From Bacillota bacterium (GTDB lineage Bacteria; Bacillota; Limnochordia; Darwinibacteriales; Darwinibacteriaceae), in contig DURQ01000012.1 in NCBI GenBank assembly GCA_012840725.1, positions 1-64,000 on the forward strand: a DNA stretch of 64,000 nt, written 5' to 3'. The notes beneath the pieces were generated by a model. The model had not been told where the DNA came from. It did not search any database and saw only the letters and a list, made by a program, of their open reading frames with translations. Positions 24,494 to 32,527 of this stretch are shown one piece after another (positions within the stretch are counted from its first letter, which is position 1; each line of letters begins with the position of its first letter). The translations under genes and the position numbers were made by a program.

Positions 24494-25674
24494 TAAGCCT
24501 TCAGTGCTGAGACTTTGTCCAGCCGCTCCCAGGGCAGGTCCAGATCGAGGCGGCCGAAATGCCCGTAGGCGGCAACCTGCCGGTAGATCGGGCGCTGGAG
24601 GTCGAGGTTGCGGATGATCGCCGCAGGCCGCAGGTCAAAGTTCCTGCGGATCAGCTCCTCGATTTCGTAGTCGGGGATCACCCCGGTGCCGAAGGAATCG
24701 ACATGCAGAGAAACGGGACTGGCAACCCCTATGGCATAGGCGACCTGAACCTCCAAACGCCTGGCCAGGCCAGCCGCGACGAGGTTCTTGGCCACATAGC
24801 GGGCAGCATAGGCCCCCGAGCGATCCACTTTTGTCGGGTCTTTCCCGGAAAAAGCGCCTCCACCGTGGCGGGCACAGCCGCCGTAGGTATCAACAATGAT
24901 CTTTCTGCCGGTAAGCCCCGAGTCCCCCTTTGGGCCCCCGACAACAAAGCGCCCTGTCGGGTTGATCAGCACCTTGGTGTTCTGGGTCCACAGCTCGGCA
25001 GGGATGACCGCTTCAATGACATGCTCGCGGAGATCGCGCTCGATGGTGGGCTGGTCAACATCGGGGTGATGCTGGGCGGAGACGACCACAGTGTCCACGG
25101 CCACGGGCTTGAAATCCTCGTCATAGATGACGGAGATCTGGGTCTTGCCATCGGGCCTGAGGTAAGGAACAATGCCCTGTCTGCGCACTTCAGCGAGGCG
25201 CCGTGCCAGCCGGTGGGCGAGATCAATGGGCATGGGCATGAGCGACTGTGTTTCATCGGTGGCATAGCCGAACATGATGCCCTGATCGCCGGCACCGACC
25301 TTGGCGAACTCGTCTTCCTGGCCCAAACGCGTCTCCAGAGCGTGGTTCACCCCAAGGGCGATGTCTGGAGATTGCTCCTCGATAGAGGTCAGTACGGCGC
25401 AGGTGTCGGCGTCAAACCCGTACTTCGCCCGGTCATAGCCAATATCCCTGATCACGCCGCGCACAATGTTGGGGATGTCCACATAACAGGCGGTGCTGAT
25501 CTCTCCCATGACCAGCACCAGCCCAGTGGTGATGGCGGCTTCGCAGGCCACTCGTGCCTGCGGATCCTCGCTGAGAATGGCATCAAGAATGGCATCGGAA
25601 ATCTGGTCGCAGATCTTGTCCGGATGTCCTTCCGTCACAGATTCAGAGGTGAAAATGTACCTTCGTGCAGTCAC
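24493..25674 (-). CDS. metK: S-adenosylmethionine synthetase
   Basis: MetK makes S-adenosylmethionine from methionine and ATP. The 393-residue protein is canonical: [20 protein letters not shown] at the N terminus, [12 protein letters not shown], the phosphate loop [15 protein letters not shown] and YGHFGR near the end. The start is GTG 25674 in [11 protein letters not shown]. It stands alone between its riboswitch and a terminator. Control by SAM itself closes the loop. Confidence 0.98.
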   Translation of the reverse strand: MTARRYIFTSESVTEGHPDKICDQISDAILDAILSEDPQARVACEAAITTGLVLVMGEISTACYVDIPNIVRGVIRDIGYDRAKYGFDADTCAVLTSIEEQSPDIALGVNHALETRLGQEDEFAKVGAGDQGIMFGYATDETQSLMPMPIDLAHRLARRLAEVRRQGIVPYLRPDGKTQISVIYDEDFKPVAVDTVVVSAQHHPDVDQPTIERDLREHVIEAVIPAELWTQNTKVLINPTGRFVVGGPKGDSGLTGRKIIVDTYGGCARHGGGAFSGKDPTKVDRSGAYAARYVAKNLVAAGLARRLEVQVAYAIGVASPVSLHVDSFGTGVIPDYEIEELIRRNFDLRPAAIIRNLDLQRPIYRQVAAYGHFGRLDLDLPWERLDKVSALKA

Positions 25675-25694
25675 TGCTGCCCACCATCCTTTCC

Positions 25695-25729
25695 AAAAAC
25701 AAGTCCTCCCCCGGACGGGAGAGGACTAA
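25695..25729 (-). terminator. riboswitch-controlled terminator upstream of metK
   Basis: On the minus strand AGTCCTCTCCC, GTCC and GGGGGAGGACT form a long stem followed by TGTTTTT. It lies 21 bases before the metK start and is the expression platform of the S-box. Confidence 0.9.
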
Positions 25730-25744
25730 ACGCTCCTTGAGTGT

Positions 25745-25863
25745 TTCTCCCATCTTTCAAAACCTTCTCCAAGGCTTTGCAGGAATTAGCACCTTTCGCA
25801 GGCAGAGCCTGCACAGGTTGCCGGGCTTCATTGGGCCAGTCCCTCCACCACTCTCGATGAGAA
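25745..25863 (-). promoter_or_regulatory. SAM-I (S-box) riboswitch controlling metK
   Basis: The minus strand reads TTCTCATC (P1 5' arm, 25863-25856), then GGGACTGGCCCAATGAAGCC, CGGCAACC, GGTGCTAATTCC and finally GATGGGAGAA (P1 3' arm, 25754-25745). The core matches the metNIQ riboswitch base for base over the P2-P3 junction, while P3 and P4 differ. It should lower metK expression when SAM is plentiful. Confidence 0.97.
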
Positions 25864-25872
25864 CCTAATATG

Positions 25873-25901
25873 ATTGTACCAGGCTTATCCTAACTCGTCA
25901 A
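25873..25901 (-). promoter_or_regulatory. promoter of metK
   Basis: On the minus strand TTGACG (25901-25896) and TACAAT (25878-25873) have a 17-base spacer and lie just upstream of the riboswitch. Each box is one base from consensus. Confidence 0.85.
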
Positions 25902-25910
25902 ACCCTGGCG

Positions 25911-26645
25911 CTACTTCTGGTCGACTTTTTCCCAAGTGTAGTAGGGCATGATGTCTGCCGTGAACTTGGTGACAGCCTGCCGGATGGCATTCTGCCTTAC
26001 CCAAGATACCTGGTTGGTGCTGACGGCGGGCAGATCCCAGGTGCTCGGCCGCCGATCAGCCGGCCACCATTCCCGCGGATAGCGGATGATCTCCTTGCGG
26101 TCGCTGGAATACTCGCCTTCAGCCCGCACGCGGTGGATGACGTTGCCGCCGTTAGTCTCCATCACCCGTCCGGTGAAGTTGACCATCACCTTGGTTGTTT
26201 CCATGTATTCGTACTGGTACTCCAATCTGCCATCTGCCCCAACCCTGGTGCGTCCCGTGGGATAGGGTGGAGTCTGGGTCACGGGCTGGAAGTATCCCGA
26301 TACTTCACCGACAATAATGGCATCCACGCCGAGCATCTGCCCCAACCTGATCGCTTGGTTGCGGTCTGGAGACTGGCCGCGGAGGAGCCCGATGCGCACC
26401 AGCGCCCACTCAACTTCCGAGGGCTGCAGTACCCGGTAGTACCCGGACAGGGTCTTGATTATCTCCTGTTCCACATCATGGGAGATGGAGTAATCACTCG
26501 TGAAGTTGTCGAAGAAGAGAACAGCTACCGTATTGCTCCCGCCGATCGTGATCTTGGGCGGATGCTGCACCTGCTCGTAACCAAAGCAGCCCGCGAGCAG
26601 CGCAGCTGCTAGAACGAGCACCACCAACAACAGCTTGCGTTTCAT
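25911..26645 (-). CDS. lipoprotein with CsgG/LpoB-like features
   Basis: The 244-residue protein has a clear lipobox, LLAGC (Cys 20), so it is lipid-anchored after cleavage. The mature part begins with the pattern TVAVLFFDNFTSDYSISHDV, followed by EQEIIKTLSGYYRVLQPSEV and LGVDAIIVGEVSGYFQPV. This order (strand, helix, strand, then VDAIIVGEV) is the fold pattern of the CsgG/LpoB/GNA1162 group of envelope lipoproteins. The exact role, for example penicillin-binding-protein activation or secretion, cannot be told. It ends just upstream of the metK promoter. Confidence 0.65.
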   Translation of the reverse strand: MKRKLLLVVLVLAAALLAGCFGYEQVQHPPKITIGGSNTVAVLFFDNFTSDYSISHDVEQEIIKTLSGYYRVLQPSEVEWALVRIGLLRGQSPDRNQAIRLGQMLGVDAIIVGEVSGYFQPVTQTPPYPTGRTRVGADGRLEYQYEYMETTKVMVNFTGRVMETNGGNVIHRVRAEGEYSSDRKEIIRYPREWWPADRRPSTWDLPAVSTNQVSWVRQNAIRQAVTKFTADIMPYYTWEKVDQK

Positions 26646-26846
26646 GCCTGTTCACCCCACGTAGTATTTTCTCATCAAAAAACCGAGCTAAGCACAGGTG
26701 CCTTACTAAGACCTTTTCTGAATTCGTCAGCGCGCCTGGTTTTCCCTACCTGTTTCACCAGGTTTCGATGAAAAAAGAGGAAATCCCCAGCGAATACTAG
26801 AAGTAGGCAGTGCTCTGCTGCTAAACTTAAGGGAGGAGGTGCTCCC

Positions 26847-28016
26847 ATGCAACACGAGATCTACCTGGACAACAGTGCCACCACCCCCGTGGCCGAAGAG
26901 GTTGTGCAGGCCATGGAACCCTACTGGTCTGTCCAGTTCGGCAACCCTTCTTCGCCGCATCTCCGGGGCGTGGCGGCCCAGAAAATCGTAAGCAGCTGCC
27001 GGGCACAGCTAGCCGCAATCCTGCGCGCGCAGCCCAGTGAACTCTACTTCACGGGCAGCGGCACCGAGGCCAATAACCTAGCCCTTCAAGGGGTGGTAAA
27101 TGCCCCCTTTTTCCTGCGCAATCCGGGCCACATCATCACCACGCCTGTGGAGCACCCTTCGGTGCTGAACGTTGTCAAGCACCTGGAGAAACTGGGCTGG
27201 GAAGTAACCTACCTGCCTGTGGACAGGTACGGCAAGATCAGCCCGGAGGAGTTTCTGAGACATCTGCGGCCCAATACCAAAATTGTCAGTGTGATGCTGG
27301 TCAACAACGAGCTGGGCACGATCAACCCTGTGCGTCAGGTGGGCGAGATCATCCAGAGAGAGAATCAAGGGCGCCAGCACAAGATCATCTTCCATGTGGA
27401 TGCTGTCCAGGCTCTGGGGCACATTCCCGTAAAGATACCAGACCTTAAGGCCCATCTCTGCACCTTCAGCGCTCACAAAATCTTCGGCCCCAAGGGCATC
27501 GGCCTGCTCTATGCCCACAAAGACGCCCAGCTGCGGCCGATCATCTTTGGAGGCAACCAGGAAAGCGGGCTGCGGTCGGGAACTGAAAACGTCCCGGCCA
27601 TCGTGGGGCTGACCAAAGCTGCACAGCTGGCCAGCGACGGCCTCGAAGAGAACATGGCGAAACTGGAGCAGCTCAAAAGCGCCCTGGTTGAGGGCATCAG
27701 GGGCATCCCCGATGCTCAAATAAACAGTCCCGAGGACGGTGCTCCCCACATCATCAACGTCAGCTTCCCCGGCGTGCGCGGCGAGGTTCTGGTGCACTTC
27801 CTCGAGCAAAAGAGGATTTTTGTCTCCATGGGCGCGGCGTGTTCTTCGCGCAAAAGGGATGTCTCCCACGTGCTTAAGGCCGTTGGCCTCGAATCGGATC
27901 AGGCCCTCTCCGCGGTCCGGCTGAGCCTGGCTCCGCAGATCACCCTTGCCCAAATCGAATACGTAGTTTATAGTCTTAAGGAGACTGTGGAAGAAATCCG
28001 CAACATCTACATCTAG
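26847..28016 (+). CDS. cysteine desulfurase (NifS/IscS family)
   Basis: This PLP enzyme removes sulfur from cysteine and passes it as persulfide to acceptors. The 389-residue protein has NSATTPVAEEV, the PLP lysine in FSAHKIFGPKG, and the catalytic Cys loop MGAACSSRKRD. Its pairing with thiI 18 bases downstream matches the Firmicutes NifZ-ThiI pair, so it likely feeds 4-thiouridine in tRNA and thiazole synthesis. AGGGAGGAGG precedes ATG 26847. No iscU is next to it, which also argues against a dedicated Fe-S cluster operon. Confidence 0.93.
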   Translation: MQHEIYLDNSATTPVAEEVVQAMEPYWSVQFGNPSSPHLRGVAAQKIVSSCRAQLAAILRAQPSELYFTGSGTEANNLALQGVVNAPFFLRNPGHIITTPVEHPSVLNVVKHLEKLGWEVTYLPVDRYGKISPEEFLRHLRPNTKIVSVMLVNNELGTINPVRQVGEIIQRENQGRQHKIIFHVDAVQALGHIPVKIPDLKAHLCTFSAHKIFGPKGIGLLYAHKDAQLRPIIFGGNQESGLRSGTENVPAIVGLTKAAQLASDGLEENMAKLEQLKSALVEGIRGIPDAQINSPEDGAPHIINVSFPGVRGEVLVHFLEQKRIFVSMGAACSSRKRDVSHVLKAVGLESDQALSAVRLSLAPQITLAQIEYVVYSLKETVEEIRNIYI

Positions 28017-28034
28017 TATCCTAAGGAGATGCTT

Positions 28035-29210
28035 ATGTATCCTCTTCTCTTGGTGCGCTACGGAGAGCTGAGCCTCAAAGGGCGCAACCGCAAAGTCTTC
28101 GAAGACCTCCTGCTGGCAAACATAAAGGCGAGCATCGCCGGTCTGCCCCACGGTGGAATCCGCAAAACCTACGGGCGCATCTACCTGGAAGCCCAGGACA
28201 ACTGGGAAGAATTGGCCGAACGCCTCGGGCGAGTCTTCGGGATTGTTTCTATCTCCCCGGTCCTGCGCCGGGAGCTCGATCTTGAGGAGATCCAGGACGG
28301 AGCCGCCCTGGTTGCGCAGGATACACCTGGGAACACCTTTAAGGTTGAGGTTCGGCGGGCTGACAAAACCTTTCCCCTGAACTCGCCGGAGCTCGCCAGG
28401 CTGGTCGGGGGGCACCTGCTGCGCATCTTCCCCCACCTCAAAGTTGACGTGCATCAGCCAGACTTCACCGTCAACATAGAAGTGCGCCGGGAAGGCGCCT
28501 TCATCTACTCCAAGGTGATCCCCTGCCTGGGCGGGCTGCCTGCCGGTTCTGCCGGCAAAGGCCTTCTGCTCCTCTCCGGCGGCATTGACAGCCCGGTAGC
28601 CGGCTTTTTGACCATGAAGCGCGGAGTTAATGTGGAAGGAGTGCACTTCCACTCCTATCCCTTCACTTCCGAGCAGTCCAAAGAGAAGGTGCTGCAGCTC
28701 GGCAGGCTCCTGGCACCCTACAACGCAAAAGGCAGGTTCCGGCTCTGGCTGGTCTACTTCACCGAGATCCAGAAAGCCCTCCACAAGGGCTCCTACCCCT
28801 CTCTCAGCATCACGCTGATGCGCCGCTTCATGCTGCGTATCGCTTCCGAGCTGGCCAAGAGGGAGGGAGCGCTTGCCCTGATCACAGGAGACAGCTTGGG
28901 GCAGGTGGCCAGCCAGACGATGGAAAGCATCCACACCATCAACGCTGTGACCTCAATGCCTGTGTTCAGGCCCCTGATCGGCCTGGACAAACAGGAGATC
29001 GTTGAGCTGGCGGTGAAGATCGGAACCTTCGAAACCTCCATCCTCCCTTACGAAGACTGCTGCACCGTCTTTGTACCGAAAAACCCGGCAACGAGGCCCA
29101 CGATCGAACAGGTGGTCAGGGCCGAAGCGGAACTGAATGTTGAGGACCTCATTGCCGAAGCCCTGGCCAGGACGGAGCTGGTTGAGCTCACCCCTGGAAA
29201 ACACTTCTGA
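28035..29210 (+). CDS. thiI: tRNA 4-thiouridine synthetase ThiI
   Basis: ThiI uses the persulfide from the desulfurase to thiolate U8 of tRNA and also supports thiamine thiazole synthesis. Domains in order are the N-terminal ferredoxin-like part (LLVRYGELSLKGRNRKVFE), THUMP (about 60-165), and the PP-loop pyrophosphatase fold with LLLSGGIDSPVAGFL. The protein stops at 391 residues without the rhodanese domain of the E. coli form; the CCTVF near residue 340 is the only other Cys pair. ATG 28035 has AAGGAG upstream. Confidence 0.95.
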   Translation: MYPLLLVRYGELSLKGRNRKVFEDLLLANIKASIAGLPHGGIRKTYGRIYLEAQDNWEELAERLGRVFGIVSISPVLRRELDLEEIQDGAALVAQDTPGNTFKVEVRRADKTFPLNSPELARLVGGHLLRIFPHLKVDVHQPDFTVNIEVRREGAFIYSKVIPCLGGLPAGSAGKGLLLLSGGIDSPVAGFLTMKRGVNVEGVHFHSYPFTSEQSKEKVLQLGRLLAPYNAKGRFRLWLVYFTEIQKALHKGSYPSLSITLMRRFMLRIASELAKREGALALITGDSLGQVASQTMESIHTINAVTSMPVFRPLIGLDKQEIVELAVKIGTFETSILPYEDCCTVFVPKNPATRPTIEQVVRAEAELNVEDLIAEALARTELVELTPGKHF

Positions 29211-29286
29211 CTTTCTCCCGTACGGCAGGAAAATCCCCTAAAGTGACGAAGGGAATTCTTAGCATCTTGGTGAGGAGCCACATCCC

Positions 29287-29460
29287 ATGAACATCTCCCT
29301 TGAACAAGTCCAGCACCTGCTCGATGAGATTGAGCGCCTGCGTCGAGAAAACGCCATGCTGCGCAGAGCAGCGGGCATCAATGTTACCCCTGACGACTCC
29401 GACGAACCCGTGGAAGTATCGACGCAGGAACGAAAAGCCCTCTTGAGGAAAACCATCTGA
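29287..29460 (+). CDS. 57-residue coiled-coil protein of unknown function
   Basis: This short frame follows thiI by 76 bases on the same strand. It starts at ATG 29287 with GAGGAG 9 bases upstream and encodes a helix with heptad-like leucines (LEQVQHLLDEIERLRRENAM, then LRRAAG) followed by an acidic linker and a basic tail ending in RKALLRKTI. It stops just before the convergent terminator. The amphipathic helix, good ribosome site and placement support a real gene, but the function is unknown. Confidence 0.55.
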   Translation: MNISLEQVQHLLDEIERLRRENAMLRRAAGINVTPDDSDEPVEVSTQERKALLRKTI

Positions 29461-29465
29461 GAAAG

Positions 29466-29500
29466 CCAAAAAAGGCCCCGAACTGGGGCCTTCTTCTTTT
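29466..29500. terminator. bidirectional terminator
   Basis: AAGGCCCC (29472-29479) pairs with GGGGCCTT (29485-29492). A-rich sequence on the left and TCTTCTTTT on the right let it end both convergent transcripts. Confidence 0.85.
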
Positions 29501-29513
29501 GTGACAGCTATCT

Positions 29514-30395
29514 CTAGCGGTAGATACCAACGTTCAATATCCGTCCGATATTCGCTTCGGGCTCGAGGCGGTAACCCAGAGTACCGTCAATGCAGGTGAA
29601 GAGGGTGGTCACTCCAGGTCCGTGGCCCGCAAGCAGGCAGTCGGAATGGACAACCACGCCGATGGACAGCGCACCCTTGCGGTAGCTGCGTCCGAAGCGG
29701 TTGTCGCAGTCCTCCAGGGCAACCAGATCGCCGAAGCGGAGCCTGTCGATGCCCAGGGCCTTGATCTCTTCCTGGTCGGTGGTGGTAATGTCATAGTCCC
29801 CCGAGGCGGCGCTGGCAGAACCGATGCCCGATCCCATCAGCCTGGCGGGAACCACACCTGCCACGGGCACGATCAACCTGCCGTTTTCCTCGGTAATACC
29901 CAGCTTCTCCAGGAGCGCTGGATCCAGGTTGCGCACGGTGATCCCGGGGTAGTCCAGGAGCTCCAGCCCCACTCCGCAGGCCTTGATCTGGATCTTGTCA
30001 TCTATCGCCATCTTCTCCAGGTCTTCCTGGGCAAAGTCGATCAAAACATGCTCAATGCCCCCGTGTTTGCCGGTGACAATCCCTTTCGCTCCCTTGGCAT
30101 CACCTGAGACGACCACAGCTTCGTTTCCCACGCAGGCCAGGGTGTTGTAGGCCTGGTTTTTTGCACTGCTGCGGTCATCGATGGTCGCCGCAGTTGATAC
30201 CCCAGGCTCAACATGGTCAGCAGCCCAGCCGAAGGCGGGATGGCCCACCTTGACGTTGTAAGCGATGCCGCCCACCCCAGGCAGGACAAAGGGGACGCCT
30301 TCCCTGTCCACGGCGTAAGCGGTGCGCCTGACGGGCGGCGCAATCTGGCCCTGCACCGAAAGCATGACCAACTTAGATGAGTTAGTTCTCAGCAT
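29514..30395 (-). CDS. DUF4438 protein
   Basis: This 293-residue soluble protein matches DUF4438 (the Thermotoga TM1086 family), which has no assigned function. Typical segments are GGIAYNVKVGHPAFGWAADH, VEPGVSTAATIDD, GKHGGIEHVLIDF, MGSGIGSASAASGDYDI, and GHGPGVTTLFTC at the C terminus. ATG 30395 lies downstream of GGGAGG and overlaps the vanZ stop by 14 bases. It is the last gene of a small operon. Confidence 0.82.
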   Translation of the reverse strand: MLRTNSSKLVMLSVQGQIAPPVRRTAYAVDREGVPFVLPGVGGIAYNVKVGHPAFGWAADHVEPGVSTAATIDDRSSAKNQAYNTLACVGNEAVVVSGDAKGAKGIVTGKHGGIEHVLIDFAQEDLEKMAIDDKIQIKACGVGLELLDYPGITVRNLDPALLEKLGITEENGRLIVPVAGVVPARLMGSGIGSASAASGDYDITTTDQEEIKALGIDRLRFGDLVALEDCDNRFGRSYRKGALSIGVVVHSDCLLAGHGPGVTTLFTCIDGTLGYRLEPEANIGRILNVGIYR

Positions 30396-30846
30396 CTTTT
30401 TCCACAACCTCCCTGTGTTTTTTCCTGGCGGAAGACCGCAGGCCGAGAGCTGCGGCAACCGCAGCTGTGCCAAGGGAATCGATCAGTACATCCATCCACG
30501 CCCCACTGCGGTGCTGCAGGCGCCTCTGGTAGCTCTCATCGGCAGCTGCGACCAGGAGAGCCGTGAGCACGGCGATGATCAAGGCCCGGCCGCGCAGCCT
30601 CTTTGTGCTCCGGGATGCGGAATAGACCAGAAGGGTCAAAACCGCATAGGCCAGCACATGCCCTGCCTTGCGCAGCAGCCAGACAAGCTGCCGCAGTTCA
30701 GCACTGCTCAGCTGAGGAAACCACCTTGCCAACAGCTGAGCTGTGTAGCCAGCGCTGGAAACGTCCTGGCGGGTAAAGACAAACATGGCAAGGATGTATG
30801 CTGCGACAATGGCCCATTGGATCAATGCGATTCCCCTTCCGCTCAC
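30382..30846 (-). CDS. VanZ-like membrane protein
   Basis: The 154-residue protein has about four transmembrane helices (near 7-25, 60-78, 88-104 and 120-138) and the VanZ-family pattern LLRKAGHVLAYAVLTLLVYS, AADESYQRRLQHRSGAWMDV and LIDSLGTAAVAA. The family's biochemical function is not established apart from low-level teicoplanin resistance for the founding member. It lies 3 bases after the tiny Cys-rich gene. Confidence 0.88.
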   Translation of the reverse strand: MSGRGIALIQWAIVAAYILAMFVFTRQDVSSAGYTAQLLARWFPQLSSAELRQLVWLLRKAGHVLAYAVLTLLVYSASRSTKRLRGRALIIAVLTALLVAAADESYQRRLQHRSGAWMDVLIDSLGTAAVAAALGLRSSARKKHREVVEKDAEN

Positions 30847-30849
30847 ACC

Positions 30850-30987
30850 CTAACTGCCTGCATAGGCAGGACAGGATTGGCACCGTTCCAGCAGATTGAG
30901 ATCGATCCGCCGGTCAAAATGCCTGCAGTAAAACTCCAGTTTTCCCTCCCGATCCTGCGAAGTGTGCATGAACTTACAGAAAACCAC
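30850..30987 (-). CDS. 45-residue Cys-rich small protein
   Basis: The minus-strand frame from GTG 30987 to TAG 30850 encodes 45 residues with four cysteines, at positions 4, 21, 36 and 39 (FCKF, FYCRHF, RCQSCPAY), a pattern that could bind zinc or an Fe-S cluster. GGGAGGT lies 7 bases before the GTG. It ends 3 bases before vanZ and has a promoter of its own upstream. No homologue comes to mind. Confidence 0.55.
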   Translation of the reverse strand: MVFCKFMHTSQDREGKLEFYCRHFDRRIDLNLLERCQSCPAYAGS

Positions 30988-31006
30988 TGGCAGCACCTCC
31001 CGTTCT

Positions 31007-31036
31007 AATATACGGAAGGGCCGCCGGTCTTATCCA
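31007..31036 (-). promoter_or_regulatory. candidate promoter of the small Cys-rich gene, vanZ and DUF4438
   Basis: On the minus strand TGGATA (31036-31031) and TATATT (31012-31007) have an 18-base spacer. It lies between the phosphatase stop and the GTG at 30987. The -35 box is weak, three bases off consensus. Confidence 0.4.
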
Positions 31037-31040
31037 CTCT

Positions 31041-31805
31041 TCACCGCCAGAATGGGAAGAGGCGGCGTTTCTTAACGTACTCCCTCGGCTGGCGCTTGAC
31101 CGCAAAGCTTCCCGCCAGCATCTCCCGGGGGTTGTCCTCCACCAGTTCCCGCGCCCGCTGAGCGCCGAGGAGCTTCACCAGTGCGGTGTGGGCCTCCGGC
31201 AGATCCAGCGGTCGGCGCCGCATACTGTGCCCGTCGCTGGCAACGAACTGGGCCCAGTCGTGAGTGAGGAGGATTTCCGCGGCTGCCGCCACCTCGCGGC
31301 CGAACCGCCCCAAGATGCTCCCCGTGTTCACCTGCACCAGACAGCCCTGCTCCAGCCAGCCGAAAACCATACTGGGGTTCTCCATTACGGCAGCATAGCG
31401 TTCAGGATGGGCGATGATAGGTGTGATCCCCTTGGTCTGCAGATCAAAGAGCACTTCATCAGTGTACATCGGCAGGTATCCCATGGGAAACTCGATCAGG
31501 CAGAACCGGCCCGCAGCCCCGTAGGTTGGGATTTCTCCAGGCTCGAGCTGGAAGAGGTCTGTGTCCAGCATCAACTCCGCGCCGGGAACCAGTTCCAGGG
31601 GAATCTGGGCCTGGGCAAGATGCTGCCGCAGCTCTTTAACCTTCTCTTGTATGTCTGCCCACGTAATTGGGTTCAAAAAATGGGGAGTAGCGGCGACCAC
31701 TGTAAGCCCCCGCTCTACCCCATCACGCGCCATTGCTAAGGCAGTCTCCACATCGGCAGGACCATCGTCCACTGCGGGCAGAATGTGCGTGTGAAGATCA
31801 ATCAT
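31041..31805 (-). CDS. PHP-family tyrosine phosphatase (CpsB/YwqE-like)
   Basis: This 254-residue enzyme belongs to the manganese-dependent PHP phosphatases that remove phosphate from BY-kinases of capsule and exopolysaccharide operons. Metal-binding motifs are present: MIDLHTHILPAVDDG at the N terminus, TPHF, GAELML, IAHPERYA and SDGHSMRRRP. It follows the kinase gene by 5 bases, as usual. Kinase and phosphatase cycle together to control chain length or export. Confidence 0.93.
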   Translation of the reverse strand: MIDLHTHILPAVDDGPADVETALAMARDGVERGLTVVAATPHFLNPITWADIQEKVKELRQHLAQAQIPLELVPGAELMLDTDLFQLEPGEIPTYGAAGRFCLIEFPMGYLPMYTDEVLFDLQTKGITPIIAHPERYAAVMENPSMVFGWLEQGCLVQVNTGSILGRFGREVAAAAEILLTHDWAQFVASDGHSMRRRPLDLPEAHTALVKLLGAQRARELVEDNPREMLAGSFAVKRQPREYVKKRRLFPFWR

Positions 31806-31810
31806 GGCAT

Positions 31811-32527
31811 CTACTCCGCTTCTGATGAGGAGTAATAGTAGTGGTAATGATAGTAATAATAGCCTGAACCGCCGCGGCCCGCTACTCTGTTCAGAACCAC
31901 GCCGAGAATGTTAGCCTTGGCCCGTTCCAGAAGCTGAACGGCCTGGGCTGCCACATCTTTTGGTGTCTCTCCCGCTTCTACAACCAGGACTGTCCCGTCT
32001 GTCTGGCTGGCAACCACGGCAGCATCGGTCACGGCGATAACCGGAGCACCATCGCAGATAACCACATCGTAACGCTCCCTCAGATCCTTAAAGCACTGCC
32101 GCATCGCTTTGGACTGCAGCAGCTCGGCTGGGTTTGGCGGCACGGGCCCCGAGGGTATGAAATCGAGGTTTGGTACAGAAGTGGGCACGATGACAGCATC
32201 GAGTGATGCCCGGCCGGTGAGATAACCCGTCAACCCGGGAGTGTTCCGGATCCCAAAGATCTGGTGCAGAACCGGCCTGCGCAGATCGCAGGACAGGAGC
32301 AGCACCCGCGAACCGGATTGAGCCCAGGCTGCTGAAAGGTTGGAACTCACGGTGGACTTCCCATCGCCAGGCGCCGCACTGGTTATCAAGATGGTCTTTA
32401 TCTCCCTATCCGGGCTGGTAAACTGAAGGTTGGTGCGAAGAGTCCGGAAGGCCTCGCTGGCCACAGCTTTGGGGTTACCTTGTACAATGAGGGGATGATC
32501 TTGCTTCTGCTTCTTCCGTCTACGCAC
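31811..32527 (-). CDS. BY-kinase (CpsD/CapB/YwqD-like)
   Basis: This is the cytoplasmic tyrosine autokinase partner of the Wzz-like membrane protein. It has Walker A SAAPGDGKST, Walker A' LLLSCDLRRP and Walker B VVICDGAPV. The C-terminal tyrosine cluster that is autophosphorylated is unusually dense: YYYYHYHYYYSSSEAE, eight Tyr among the last 16 residues. It overlaps the membrane-protein gene by 8 bases. The 238-residue length is typical of the split, Firmicutes-type arrangement. Confidence 0.95.
   Translation of the reverse strand: MRRRKKQKQDHPLIVQGNPKAVASEAFRTLRTNLQFTSPDREIKTILITSAAPGDGKSTVSSNLSAAWAQSGSRVLLLSCDLRRPVLHQIFGIRNTPGLTGYLTGRASLDAVIVPTSVPNLDFIPSGPVPPNPAELLQSKAMRQCFKDLRERYDVVICDGAPVIAVTDAAVVASQTDGTVLVVEAGETPKDVAAQAVQLLERAKANILGVVLNRVAGRGGSGYYYYHYHYYYSSSEAE

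Noticed and set aside
27078-28934. 618-codon minus-strand frame opposite the desulfurase and thiI
   Set aside because: It spans two convincing plus-strand genes and their junction and has no family features.
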